64,000 nt of DNA from UBA7803 sp963822255 (GTDB lineage Bacteria > Pseudomonadota > Gammaproteobacteria > Pseudomonadales > Azotimanducaceae), in NCBI GenBank assembly GCA_963822255.1, contig CAWGGV010000008.1, positions 1,674,001-1,738,000 of the forward strand. Direction: 5' to 3'. Positions 23,966 through 32,439 of this stretch are shown here, piece after piece (within the stretch, counting starts at the first letter, position 1; every line of letters starts with the position of its first letter). Position numbers and translations under genes: made by a program. The notes beneath the pieces are model-generated. The model was given only the letters and a program-made list of their open reading frames with translations, was not told where the DNA came from and searched no databases.

Positions 23966-26083
23966 TCAGCGGACGAGGTACGCGGCGCCAGCACCGCTCA
24001 AGGTGTTGTCAGCCTCGTCCGCGTTCACGCCGGTGTCGGCGCTGTCTTCGAACGGAGCGCCCGCCGCCAGGGTGTCGCCGCCGATACCGACGCTGCTGCC
24101 GAAGCCATCGCGGGGGTCGGTGTTGGACGCCTTCAGGTAGCCCATCCGCTGCCAGGCGCCCGAACCGTCCCGCTCGAACAGGTAAACGGCACCGGCATCC
24201 GATGCGGAGTCGTCCCCGCTGTCGCCGCCGATGCCGGTGGCGGCCGAGTCCTCGCCCGGCGCGCCGACCATCACGACGTTGCCCTCGACCGCGACGGCCG
24301 AGCCGAAGCCGTCGCCGACGCCAGGATCGAATGCCTTGAGATAGGCGACCTGCGACCATGTACCGGTGTCGTCGCGCTCGAACACGTAGACGGCGCCCGC
24401 GCCCGTGAGAGTGTTGTCCTGCTGGTTGCCGCCAACGTCGGTGGCGGCACTGTCCTCGCCGGGCGCTCCCACCGCCAGCACATTACCGCTCAAAGCCACA
24501 CTGGAGCCAAACCGGTCGTCTGGATTGGTGTTGGACGCCTTGAGGTACGCCGACTGGGCCCATCTGCCGCTGTCGTCCACGTCGAACACGTACACCGCGC
24601 CGGCATCGGTGCTGCTGTCGTCACTGTCGTCGCCGTTCACGCCCGTCGCGGCGCTGTCCTCGAAACCCGCCCCGACCACTACCGTTCGGCCAGCGACGGC
24701 GACGGCGCGCCCGAACTGATCGCCGACACCGGTGTTCGATGCTTTCAGGTAGGCATCCTGGCGCCAGATTCCGGATGCATTGCGGGCGAACACGTAAGCC
24801 GCACCGGACGTCGCCAGGCCGTCTGTGCCGCCGTCGCCGTCGACGCCGGTAGCGCTGCCGTCCTCCGACCATGCCCCGACCACCGCCCACTCGCCGTCCA
24901 GGTCCACAGCCGCGCCGAAATGATCGTTCTGCCCCGGATTCGATGCCTTGATGTAGGCACTCTGCGACCAGTCGCCGCCGCCGTCACGCACGAAGGCGTA
25001 CACCGCGCCGACCTGATTCCCATCGTCGTTCTGGGTTCCGCCGATGCCGCTGGCCAGACTCTGCTCTCCTTCGGCGCCCACCAGCAGCACGTCGCCGTCC
25101 ACGGCCACGGCGCCGCCGAAGCGGTCGGAAGTTCCGGGATTCGACGCCTTCAAGTAAGCCGACTGGCTCCAGACCAGGCCCGGACCTTCGAACACGTAAG
25201 CCGCTCCTGCGTCGACGAAGGAGTCGTCGCTCTGGTTACCGTCGACGCCGGCAGAACCGCTGGCTTCCTGCGGGGCGCCCACCACCAACGTGTCTCCGGC
25301 GATCGACAGCGCCGCGCCGAACCGGTCCGGCCCCGTGTTGGATGCCTTCACGTAGGCCGTCTGGCTCGCGCTCACCGCATCCGCGCGGGTGATCTGCACC
25401 TGGTAGGCACGAGTGGTGACGCCATCCTCGGCCGTCACCAGTACCTGCAGCATGTTGTCACCGACCTCCAACGGCAGGTATTGGCTGCGTACGCCGGACG
25501 CCAGCGTCTGGCCGGCGAGATCCATCGTCGCAGCGTCGTTTTCGGGCACGGCGACCACGCTGGTGGAGGCGCCGAAGTAGCCCGTGGACGCCGTGTAGGA
25601 CGTCGTGGAGCCGACGAACACCTGGTCCAGAGCCGCGGTCGTCAGCGCCAGGCTCGCGAGGTTGGCATTGTTGCTCGGCGGCGCCCGGCGCGAGACGACC
25701 ACGGTGTAGGTTCGCTGAGCGACCCCGTCTCGTGCCGTCACCACGATGGAGATGCTGGTCTCGCCTACTGCCAGGTCGATGGGCGCACTGGCGGTGCCGG
25801 AGGCCAGCGCCTGGCCCTGCACCGTGACCGTGGCCCCTGGACGCGCCGTGGTGGGGGTGACGGTGACCTCGGTCACCGTGTTTGCCACCTCGGTGGCGTA
25901 ATCGAAGGTGCGCGAGTCGAACGCCGGCGTCAGTGTGGCGCCGGAAACCTCGAGCGCCGAAAGCCTGGTGTCCTGAGCCGACCCCGTATTGCCGCCGCCG
26001 TCGCAGGCGGCGAGCAGCAGACACGCCGCGGCCGCGGCGAAGCGACAATGGATGGACAGCGTCACGTTACGCCAGCCGAGCAT
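23966..26083 (-). CDS. FG-GAP repeat lipoprotein with two cadherin-like beta-sandwich domains
   Basis: A 705-residue surface lipoprotein candidate. A signal peptide with lipobox LLAAC (about residue 26) is followed by two cadherin-like beta-sandwich modules (LSALEVSGATLTPAFD... and LASLALTTAALDQVF...), each ending TYTVVVSR or YQVQITR. Seven FG-GAP units of about 63 residues follow, each with YxKASNxGxxDRFG, a VVGAPxED segment and GAxYVF. Acidic DxDxxDD loops in each unit suggest Ca2+ binding. The protein is likely a seven-bladed propeller displayed outside the cell; its ligand is unknown. The ATG at 26083 has GGAGG seven bases upstream; an ATG two codons earlier is too close to it. Confidence 0.85.
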   Translation of the reverse strand: MLGWRNVTLSIHCRFAAAAACLLLAACDGGGNTGSAQDTRLSALEVSGATLTPAFDSRTFDYATEVANTVTEVTVTPTTARPGATVTVQGQALASGTASAPIDLAVGETSISIVVTARDGVAQRTYTVVVSRRAPPSNNANLASLALTTAALDQVFVGSTTSYTASTGYFGASTSVVAVPENDAATMDLAGQTLASGVRSQYLPLEVGDNMLQVLVTAEDGVTTRAYQVQITRADAVSASQTAYVKASNTGPDRFGAALSIAGDTLVVGAPQEASGSAGVDGNQSDDSFVDAGAAYVFEGPGLVWSQSAYLKASNPGTSDRFGGAVAVDGDVLLVGAEGEQSLASGIGGTQNDDGNQVGAVYAFVRDGGGDWSQSAYIKASNPGQNDHFGAAVDLDGEWAVVGAWSEDGSATGVDGDGGTDGLATSGAAYVFARNASGIWRQDAYLKASNTGVGDQFGRAVAVAGRTVVVGAGFEDSAATGVNGDDSDDSSTDAGAVYVFDVDDSGRWAQSAYLKASNTNPDDRFGSSVALSGNVLAVGAPGEDSAATDVGGNQQDNTLTGAGAVYVFERDDTGTWSQVAYLKAFDPGVGDGFGSAVAVEGNVVMVGAPGEDSAATGIGGDSGDDSASDAGAVYLFERDGSGAWQRMGYLKASNTDPRDGFGSSVGIGGDTLAAGAPFEDSADTGVNADEADNTLSGAGAAYLVR

Positions 26084-26234
26084 GTACATGCCTCCGATTA
26101 CGGCAATCCGCGGCACCGCCGCGATGTCTTTGACAGGTTTCCTTGTGCTCCCCTGCCGCCCCGGCGTCAACTGCGTAGAATCCACCAGTGACCGCCGAGC
26201 CGGGCGGTGAGACCATCGCAGGCGGAACAGCAAG

Positions 26235-28064
26235 ATGGACAAGAAGACTCACATCAATTTCTGGTACGTCGCAGCGGCGATTCTGATCATCGTCCTCGGG
26301 CAATGGTGGGCGGAAAGCCGCCAGGTGGAGCAGATCCCGTACAGCCAGTTCCAGACGCTGCTCGACCAGGACAAGCTGGAAACGGTGCAGGTCTCCGACT
26401 CGACGATCCACGCGAAGCTGAAGGAGCCACAGAACGGTCGCGACTACGTGTCGACCGTCCGCGTTGATCCCGATTTCGCCCAGCGTCTGGCCCAGCACAA
26501 GGTCGAGTTCTCCGGCGTGCCCGAGAACACCTGGTTGGCCCAGATCCTCTCGTGGGTGCTGCCGGTGCTGATCTTCGCCGGTATCTGGATCTACTTCATC
26601 CGCAACCTCGGCGACCGCCAGGGCCTCGGCAGCATGATGTCCGTGGGCAAGAGCAAGGCTCGCATCTACGTGGAGAAAGACACCCGGGTCACCTTTGCCG
26701 ACGTGGCCGGCGTCGACGAGGCCACGGAAGAGCTTCAGGAAATCGTCAAGTTCCTCGGCGATCCGCGGGGCTACGGACGGCTCGGCGCGCGGGTGCCCAA
26801 AGGCGTGCTGCTGGTGGGGCCGCCTGGCACTGGCAAGACCCTGCTGGCCCGCGCGGTGGCCGGTGAGGCCGGCGTGGCGTTCTTCTCCATTACCGGCTCG
26901 GAATTCGTCGAGATGTTCGTTGGCGTCGGCGCAGCCCGGGTGCGGGATCTGTTCCAGCAGGCCCGGCAGAGCGCACCGTGCATCATCTTCATCGACGAGT
27001 TGGACGCGCTGGGGCGCGCCCGCGGTGCGGGACCCATGATGGGCGGTCACGACGAGAAGGAGCAGACCCTGAACCAGCTCCTGTCCGAGCTGGACGGCTT
27101 CGATCCGGGCCAGGGCATCGTTCTGCTCGCCGCCACCAACCGTCCCGAGATCCTCGACCCGGCGCTGCTCCGGGCCGGCCGCTTCGACCGGCAGGTGCTG
27201 GTGGACCGGCCGGACCGGCACGGCCGCAAGGCCATCCTCGCGGTCCACGTGAAGAAGATCCGAATGGACGTCGCCGTGGACTTGGAGCAGGTCGCCGCGC
27301 TTACCCCCGGCTTCAGCGGCGCCGACCTCGCCAACCTGGTCAATGAGGCCGCCATCCTCGCCACCCGCCGTCAGGCCGACACCGTGACCCTCGACGATTT
27401 CACCCGCGCGGTGGAGCGCATCGTCGCCGGTCTCGAACGGCGCAACCGCCTGCTCAATCCCAAGGAGCGCCGGGTGGTTGCCTATCACGAGATGGGCCAC
27501 GCCCTGGTGCGCCTCGCCCTGCCCGGTGCCGAAACCGTGCACAAGGTCTCGATCATTCCCCGCGGCATCGGCGCCCTCGGCTACAACATCCAACGGCCCA
27601 CCGAGGACCGCTACCTGATGACCGAAGGCGAGCTGATGGACAAGATGTCCGCGCTGCTCGGCGGCCGTGCGGCGGAGGTGCTGGTGTTCGAGGAGGTGTC
27701 CACGGGCGCCGCCGACGACCTGGTGCAGGCATCGCGCATCGCCCGCACCATGGTCATGCGTTACGGCATGAACAAGCGGCTCGGCCAGGTTACCTATGCC
27801 GATGAGCACGACACGTTCCTCGGACAGCAGGCGGCCTACGGAGAGCCGCGCCTGTACAGCGAGGAGACGGCGCGCAGCATCGACGAGGAGGTACTGGCCC
27901 TGATCAACCGGGCGTTCAACCACGCGAGCGAGGTGCTGCGCAGCCATCGGGCTGTGCTCGACGATTACGCGGAGCGCCTGCTCGAGCAGGAAACCCTCAC
28001 CGCCGAGCAGCTTCCGCGGCTCGATGCCGAACCGCCGGAAAACAGGGAAGCGGCCTCCCGCTGA
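26235..28064 (+). CDS. ftsH: ATP-dependent zinc metalloprotease FtsH
   Basis: A 609-residue membrane AAA+ protease that degrades misfolded or short-lived membrane and cytosolic proteins. It has two transmembrane segments (about 8-24 and 101-121) around a periplasmic domain, Walker A GPPGTGKT (about 195), the pore FVEMFVGVGAARVRDLF, Walker B IIFIDELDALG (about 252), the SRH ATNRPEILDPALLRAGRFDR, and the zinc site HEMGH (about 418). The D-x-x-x-A third ligand region (TGAADDL) is present. It differs from the usual housekeeping neighbourhood (no rrmJ, folP or glmM), so it may be an additional FtsH. It is divergent from the FG-GAP lipoprotein. Confidence 0.95.
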   Translation: MDKKTHINFWYVAAAILIIVLGQWWAESRQVEQIPYSQFQTLLDQDKLETVQVSDSTIHAKLKEPQNGRDYVSTVRVDPDFAQRLAQHKVEFSGVPENTWLAQILSWVLPVLIFAGIWIYFIRNLGDRQGLGSMMSVGKSKARIYVEKDTRVTFADVAGVDEATEELQEIVKFLGDPRGYGRLGARVPKGVLLVGPPGTGKTLLARAVAGEAGVAFFSITGSEFVEMFVGVGAARVRDLFQQARQSAPCIIFIDELDALGRARGAGPMMGGHDEKEQTLNQLLSELDGFDPGQGIVLLAATNRPEILDPALLRAGRFDRQVLVDRPDRHGRKAILAVHVKKIRMDVAVDLEQVAALTPGFSGADLANLVNEAAILATRRQADTVTLDDFTRAVERIVAGLERRNRLLNPKERRVVAYHEMGHALVRLALPGAETVHKVSIIPRGIGALGYNIQRPTEDRYLMTEGELMDKMSALLGGRAAEVLVFEEVSTGAADDLVQASRIARTMVMRYGMNKRLGQVTYADEHDTFLGQQAAYGEPRLYSEETARSIDEEVLALINRAFNHASEVLRSHRAVLDDYAERLLEQETLTAEQLPRLDAEPPENREAASR

Positions 28065-28082
28065 CCTCGGCGAGCGATCGGC

Positions 28083-28442
28083 CTAATCGCTGGCGCGAGG
28101 CTCATGGTGCTTCACGTCCCCTCGTCGCCTGGCCACGTAGTCCTGAAGCTGTCTGCGCGCAGCGTCGAAGCTGTCCCGCACCGCCACATAGATGTCCTCA
28201 TGGGCGTGCTCGTCGCCGGGATCCCGCGTCACCACGATCTCGTGATCCGGCACGTCGATCTCCAGTCGAACACGGTAGAGGTTGCCTTTGCGATGGTGGC
28301 GGGCCGACGCTTCCACCAGCACCCGGCAGCTCACGATGTCGTCGCAGAAGTGATCGAGCTTGGCTGCCTTCTCGCGCAGCACCTTCTCCAGAGACTCGGA
28401 CTTCTCCACGTCGCGCCAGGTTATCTGCAGAGGAACGGTCAC
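28083..28442 (-). CDS. HPF/RaiA-family ribosome-associated (sigma-54 modulation) protein
   Basis: A 119-residue protein with the beta-alpha-beta-beta-beta-alpha fold of hibernation-promoting factors: VPLQITWRDVEKSESLEKVL, AAKLDHFCDDIVSCRVLVE, then GNLYRVRLEIDVPDHEIVV and a final helix DSFDAARRQLQDYV. Such proteins bind the 30S A/P sites in stationary phase. GTG 28442 gives MTVPLQITW, matching relatives; a TTG four codons upstream is possible. It is convergent with ftsH, 18 bp apart; an AGCGAT/ATCGCT inverted repeat lies between them and could end both transcripts. Confidence 0.85.
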   Translation of the reverse strand: MTVPLQITWRDVEKSESLEKVLREKAAKLDHFCDDIVSCRVLVEASARHHRKGNLYRVRLEIDVPDHEIVVTRDPGDEHAHEDIYVAVRDSFDAARRQLQDYVARRRGDVKHHEPRASD

Positions 28443-28605
28443 ATGGAACCCCAACGGCTTCGGCAGTGGACACCATGCCGGAGGCCGACGCGGAACGCGC
28501 TCCGGAGATCTACCTATCCCCGATCACAGCTATTCATGGCAATCCGAGGCGAAGCCCTAGGATGCGCCGTCGGCCCGAAGCGGCCATTGCAACGGAAGAA
28601 TCGTC

Positions 28606-28905
28606 ATGCGTAAGTTCGTGATCGAAAGAAAGATCGAAGGCGTAGGCAAGCTGGACCAGACCCAGCTCAGCGGCGCGGCCACGACCTCCAACGAGGCTCT
28701 CGCCAAGCTGGCCCCGAAGGTCCAGTGGGTGCAGTCGTATGTGGCCGGTGATCGCACGTTCTGCATCTACCTTGCGGAAGACGAGAGCGTGATCCATGAG
28801 CACGCTCGGCTCTCCGGTTTACCGGCGACGCGCATCCACGAGGTGGTCAACGTGATCGATCCCACCACCGCTCGTCCGAGCGAAGCGGCCCGCTCAGCCG
28901 CTTGA
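28606..28905 (+). CDS. DUF4242 family protein
   Basis: A 99-residue protein with the DUF4242 layout: MRKFVIERKIEGVGKL at the start, VQWVQSYVAGDRTFCIYLAED in the middle and HARLSGLPATRIHEVVNVID near the end. These small ferredoxin-like proteins are annotated in some databases as nickel-binding; the SYV...CIY and HAR residues are the conserved ones. The biological role is unknown. It is a single gene. The 283 bp that follow (28906-29188) show no supportable feature. Confidence 0.8.
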   Translation: MRKFVIERKIEGVGKLDQTQLSGAATTSNEALAKLAPKVQWVQSYVAGDRTFCIYLAEDESVIHEHARLSGLPATRIHEVVNVIDPTTARPSEAARSAA

Positions 28906-29188
28906 CCCGACGCCCGGAGTAGCGAGCCTCAATGCCGCTGCTCCGGACTTCTTAGTGCCGGAAGGAACGATTCCGCCCATTGCTGCGTCACGCCGACTTC
29001 CGGCATCGCGGAGGACCTCGTAGGCGCGGGCTGACGTGACTTGCGCAGGCATCGCGCCAGGCCTCGCGCGGACCGACGATGTGAGCGAACGGTGGGTGCA
29101 GCGTTTCAGGGATACGCTCCAGACCAGCTGGCCTAACCGCGGCTGGTAGCGACCGGTGCGGCGCGTGGTCAGGGCTTCCGAAGGAGCA

Positions 29189-29794
29189 CTATTCCCGTTC
29201 CACAACGCCCAGGATCTGGAACCAGCCAGGGGCACCGGCGTCGTTTCGGTAGATGGTCATCCCGATCCGCTCCATGACCCGCCGGGAGGCGGGATTGTCG
29301 AAGTCGGTGTTGGCGACGATCCGCTTCAGGTTGAAATGCTCGAACGCGTAGTCGACCAGTGCTCGAGCGGCTTCGGTAGCGTAGCCCTGACCGCGGTGGG
29401 CCGCAGAGAGGGCGTAGTAGAGGCCCATCTCCGGCAGCCAGCGGGCCTCGTGCGCAGGTTTTCCCGCCAGCATCTCGGCCAGCGGATGGAACATCGGCGA
29501 GTAGCCCACGGCGCCGATCAGCTCCCCCGTCTCCCGCAGGGCCACGGCGCGCTCGCCATACGGCGGCTGATACAGGTTCGCGTGCTCGCGGTAGCTCGCC
29601 ATCGACCACTCGAGCCAGCGGCGCCGGGCGTCGAGCGAAAGGCCCCCAGCGGCGTCGATCTCCAAATCGAGAATCCGATGGATGTCGTCCAGGTCGCCCG
29701 CAGCGAGCTCCCGGATGAGCAGCCGAGTCGTGTGGAGAGGGGGAACGCGCAGCCACACGGGGTCATGCCTGCCAGAGTCAGGGTTTTTCGCCAT
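29189..29794 (-). CDS. GNAT-family N-acetyltransferase (RimJ/RimL-like)
   Basis: A 201-residue acetyltransferase. TTRLLIRELAAGDLDDIHRI, LIGAVGYSPMF, the acetyl-CoA loop AAHRGQGYATEAARALVDYA (R/Q-x-x-G-x-A) and LKRIVANTDFDNPASRRVMERIG are standard for the RimJ/RimL branch, which acetylates protein N-termini or small amines. Its start lies inside the last 17 bases of the enoyl-CoA hydratase gene, so translation is probably coupled. The acceptor is unknown. Confidence 0.9.
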   Translation of the reverse strand: MAKNPDSGRHDPVWLRVPPLHTTRLLIRELAAGDLDDIHRILDLEIDAAGGLSLDARRRWLEWSMASYREHANLYQPPYGERAVALRETGELIGAVGYSPMFHPLAEMLAGKPAHEARWLPEMGLYYALSAAHRGQGYATEAARALVDYAFEHFNLKRIVANTDFDNPASRRVMERIGMTIYRNDAGAPGWFQILGVVERE

Positions 29795-30647
29795 AGTCCT
29801 TCCACGGCGCGTCGCGCTCGCGGATCACCTGCCGGAAGCCCTTCTCTTCGAAGCTTTCCACCCAGCGGTAGGCTTCCTCCGTGTGGCGGGTGATACCGTC
29901 GAACAGGGTGCCGAGAAGCTGGGTAGTCCTGAGCCCCATGTTCTCGAACGCCTGATTGATCAACAGCTTGTTGAGCGCGAGCTGGTTGGCCGGAATGTTG
30001 CGGAACAGCCGCGCCTCCTGCTCGATGAAGCCGGACAGCTCGTCCGGCGGCACCACGTGAGAGACCAGACCGATGCGGTAGGCGGTATCGGCGTCGATGG
30101 CGCGGCCCGTCAGCAGGAACTGCTTGGCGTGCTCGAGCCCCAGCCGGTAGACCCACAACATGGTAGTCGGCGTGCCGTAGATGCGACTGGGGGCATAGCC
30201 GATGTGGGCGTCGCTCGCCATGTAGAGCTGATCGCAACACAGCACGAGGTCGGTGGCGCCGCCCACAGCCCAGCCTTTGACTTCTCCCAGCACCGGCTTC
30301 GGGCACTCCCAGATGCTCATGAAGCGGCGCACGTTGTTGCCCATGAACTGCCAGTCCCGCACCGGGTCCCAGGCGCCCGGCCCCTGCTCGACGTCCGGCG
30401 CCCCGTAGGGGGTGTCCCAGTCGCGGCGGTTCGCGGTGAGGTCGTAGCCGGCGGTGAGCGTATCGCCAGCACCGCGCAGCACGATCGCCGCCACGTTCTT
30501 TGACCGGCGGGCGCGGTCCATGCCGTCCGCGATCCCCTGAATCACCGAATTGGTGAGCGTGTTCTTCTTGTGCGGGCGGTTGATGGTGACGATGGCGATG
30601 CCGTCCCGTTCCTCGTACAGCGTCTCGTCCGCGTGCTCGTCAGCCAT
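29778..30647 (-). CDS. Enoyl-CoA hydratase/isomerase family protein
   Basis: A 289-residue crotonase-fold enzyme. TINRPHKKNTLTNSVIQG, the oxyanion-hole block AIVLRGAGDTLTAGYDL and PVLGEVKGWAVGGATDLVLCC are the expected CoA-binding and catalytic regions. The usual first catalytic Glu is replaced by Asp/Leu-type residues in GGATDLVLCCD, so it may be an isomerase, hydrolase or hydratase with a special substrate. An insert (NRRDWDTPYGAPDVEQGPG) after the first block is found in a subfamily of uncharacterised members. It is followed by the overlapping GNAT gene. Confidence 0.85.
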   Translation of the reverse strand: MADEHADETLYEERDGIAIVTINRPHKKNTLTNSVIQGIADGMDRARRSKNVAAIVLRGAGDTLTAGYDLTANRRDWDTPYGAPDVEQGPGAWDPVRDWQFMGNNVRRFMSIWECPKPVLGEVKGWAVGGATDLVLCCDQLYMASDAHIGYAPSRIYGTPTTMLWVYRLGLEHAKQFLLTGRAIDADTAYRIGLVSHVVPPDELSGFIEQEARLFRNIPANQLALNKLLINQAFENMGLRTTQLLGTLFDGITRHTEEAYRWVESFEEKGFRQVIRERDAPWKDYGEKP

Positions 30648-30663
30648 GCCCGTACTCCTTCCA

Positions 30664-30690
30664 TGTGGGAGCGATCTTAGGATCGCGACT
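30664..30690. repeat. Isolated REP-like palindrome
   Basis: TGTGGGAGCGATCTTAGGAT followed by CGCGACT repeats the pattern of the REP-like units in the 50.7 kb array (GTGGGAGCGAGC...GCTCGCGA). The inner GCGATC/GATCGC arms form a hairpin. It sits in the short gap upstream of the enoyl-CoA hydratase start and after the MOSC gene, where such elements usually lie. Confidence 0.6.
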
Positions 30691-30725
30691 CAACAGCCGC
30701 GATGGCAGCGCGGCCCTTCGCCGAG

Positions 30726-31364
30726 TCAAGCTTCCATCGTCGCCAGTTTGTCCTCGAGATACTTCCGACTCCGCCGGTCGATCGGCACGGCGAGAAACCG
30801 CCGCATCTCGTCGCCGGTCATCCGATTGTGCCAGGCCCGCAACATCTCGACCGTCGTCACCGGCTCGCCGGCGTACGGCTGGAGCTCGAATGACTCGCCC
30901 GTACGCAGCGTCCCCGGCGTCACCACCCGGCAGTAGAATCCCGGACATTCCGCCTGCATGAAGCGTTTGACGAACTGCGCATCGTCCATACGGGTCGCCA
31001 GGGTGTTGCAGGGTATGCGCGGCGCCGTTGCTTCCAGCGTCACGTCGCCGAACACCAGGCGGCTGCCGATGGCCACGGCCGGCGACGGCAGCCCGGCCAG
31101 GGTGAGGTTGTCGCCGAACGTCCCGGGTGAGACCTTGCGGCCGAGCTCCGTCGACCACCAGTCGTAGTCCTCCTGGCGATAGACGTACACGGCCTGGTCG
31201 GGGCCGCCGTGATGCCGGGTGTCGACGATGGCGTCGGATGCCAGGCCCAGCTCGCTCACCGCCACCGGCGCTGTCACCGGCTCTTTGAAGATGCCGGTCT
31301 CGCCCTTGAAGCTGCGCCCTTCCAGTCGACGGCGGGTGCCAACGTTGATGCTGACGATGTGCAT
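30726..31364 (-). CDS. MOSC domain protein (YiiM-like)
   Basis: A 212-residue MOSC-domain protein. DTRHHGGPDQAVYVYRQEDYDWW, PGTFGDNLTLAGL and the conserved-Cys region APRIPCNTLATRM match the YiiM family, which uses a molybdenum cofactor to reduce N-hydroxylated compounds. The C-terminal three-alpha extension (TTVEMLRAWHNR...) is typical of YiiM. The ATG at 31364 has CGGGAGATCCC before it; the frame is open far upstream but that part has no family likeness. Upstream, 31365-31584 holds no gene. Confidence 0.88.
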   Translation of the reverse strand: MHIVSINVGTRRRLEGRSFKGETGIFKEPVTAPVAVSELGLASDAIVDTRHHGGPDQAVYVYRQEDYDWWSTELGRKVSPGTFGDNLTLAGLPSPAVAIGSRLVFGDVTLEATAPRIPCNTLATRMDDAQFVKRFMQAECPGFYCRVVTPGTLRTGESFELQPYAGEPVTTVEMLRAWHNRMTGDEMRRFLAVPIDRRSRKYLEDKLATMEA

Positions 31365-31584
31365 GGGATCTCCCGTTCGCGGCCCGCGGGTGCGCGCCGC
31401 GGCTATGATGCCGCCCCGGGGCTGCGGGAGGCCAGCCATGACGGGGCCACTCGCGCAAAAGTCGCCGTGGTGGCGGGCGCTGCTGACCATGGCGGGCCAC
31501 TGGCGTTGAAAACGTGCGCTGGCGCAATAGTCCTCGCGCCGGATTTGTCTTAGCATGACCCGGAAGTCCCGGTTCGAGGTCGAG

Positions 31585-32421
31585 ATGCCAAGGCTCACCC
31601 GCTGGATCGCCATCGCCGCCGTTGCAACGCTCCCGGCCGTTGCAGGTGCCGCCGAACCCTTCGATTTCGGCTCGGCGTCGGCCGTCACCAAGGTCAGCGC
31701 GTTGAAGGGTCGCATCGTTCAGACCCGCGACGGAGCGGAGCTGGGTCGGGTTCACGACTTCGCCGTCGATCTCGCCAGCGGGCGCATCGCCTACGTGGTG
31801 GTGTCGGTGGGCAGCTTCCTGATCCAGGACAGCCTGATCGCCGTGGCGCCGGACGCCCTGCGACAGAGCGCCGACGCCGATGGGCGCCTGGTGCTGGAAA
31901 CGGACGCAGATACCCTGCGCAACGCGCGCCGATTTTCCGCCGGCGACTGGCCTGCGAGGGCCGACGTGGTGGCTTCGGCAGGCGGCTCCGAAGCGCCGGG
32001 CGAATCCGGCACGGGCGGCGACGACCAGGGCAGTGGGGCTCAGGACGCGGAAGCTCAGCCGCGGGGTAGTGCCACCATTCGCAGTGCCGACAAGACCGCC
32101 ACCCTCTCCGCCGGCGAGCGGAGCATTCACTACGACAAGCACCCGCAGCCGCCGGGCTCCGGACCGGTGCCGCCGGCGAAGCCCGAACCGACGACCTTGT
32201 TCGGACGTCTGGACACCGACGGCAACGGCGTGCTGGACCGGGCGGAAATCGCCCACCAGCTTACCCGCAACGACAAGTACAGCGACATCGACAAGGATGG
32301 CGACGGCACCATCGACGCAGCCGAGTTCGATGCTCTGATGGCGCACCACAAGGAGCGGGCCGAAGCGCAGGAGGACGGCGGCCAGGAATCGTCCGCAAGC
32401 GACGAGGCGCCCGCGCTTTGA
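31585..32421 (+). CDS. Exported PRC-barrel protein with a pair of EF-hands
   Basis: A 278-residue protein. A signal peptide (about 1-22, ending AGAA) leads to a PRC-barrel domain (VSALKGRIVQTRDGAELG ... IAYVVVSVGSFL, about 34-115). A disordered Gly/Ser/Glu linker and Pro-rich stretch follow, then two canonical EF-hand loops, DTDGNGVLDRAE and DKDGDGTIDAAE (about 210-255), and an acidic tail. The loops have all the calcium ligands. PRC-barrels usually bind proteins or RNA in the cytosol or photosynthetic membranes; here the export signal and Ca2+ sites suggest an envelope adaptor. ATG 31585 is preferred because GAGG lies five bases upstream; ATG 31555 is possible. Confidence 0.8.
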   Translation: MPRLTRWIAIAAVATLPAVAGAAEPFDFGSASAVTKVSALKGRIVQTRDGAELGRVHDFAVDLASGRIAYVVVSVGSFLIQDSLIAVAPDALRQSADADGRLVLETDADTLRNARRFSAGDWPARADVVASAGGSEAPGESGTGGDDQGSGAQDAEAQPRGSATIRSADKTATLSAGERSIHYDKHPQPPGSGPVPPAKPEPTTLFGRLDTDGNGVLDRAEIAHQLTRNDKYSDIDKDGDGTIDAAEFDALMAHHKERAEAQEDGGQESSASDEAPAL

Positions 32422-32439
32422 TGCCGTTATGCTGGCGGC

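Noticed and set aside
23906..26191. A 761-codon open frame on the + strand
   Set aside because: It is the antisense of the FG-GAP lipoprotein, whose repeats make the shadow look ordered.
28906..29188. Possible small gene between DUF4242 and the GNAT gene
   Set aside because: An open frame exists on the minus strand, but it is Arg/Ser/Ala-rich with no start site or recognisable motif.
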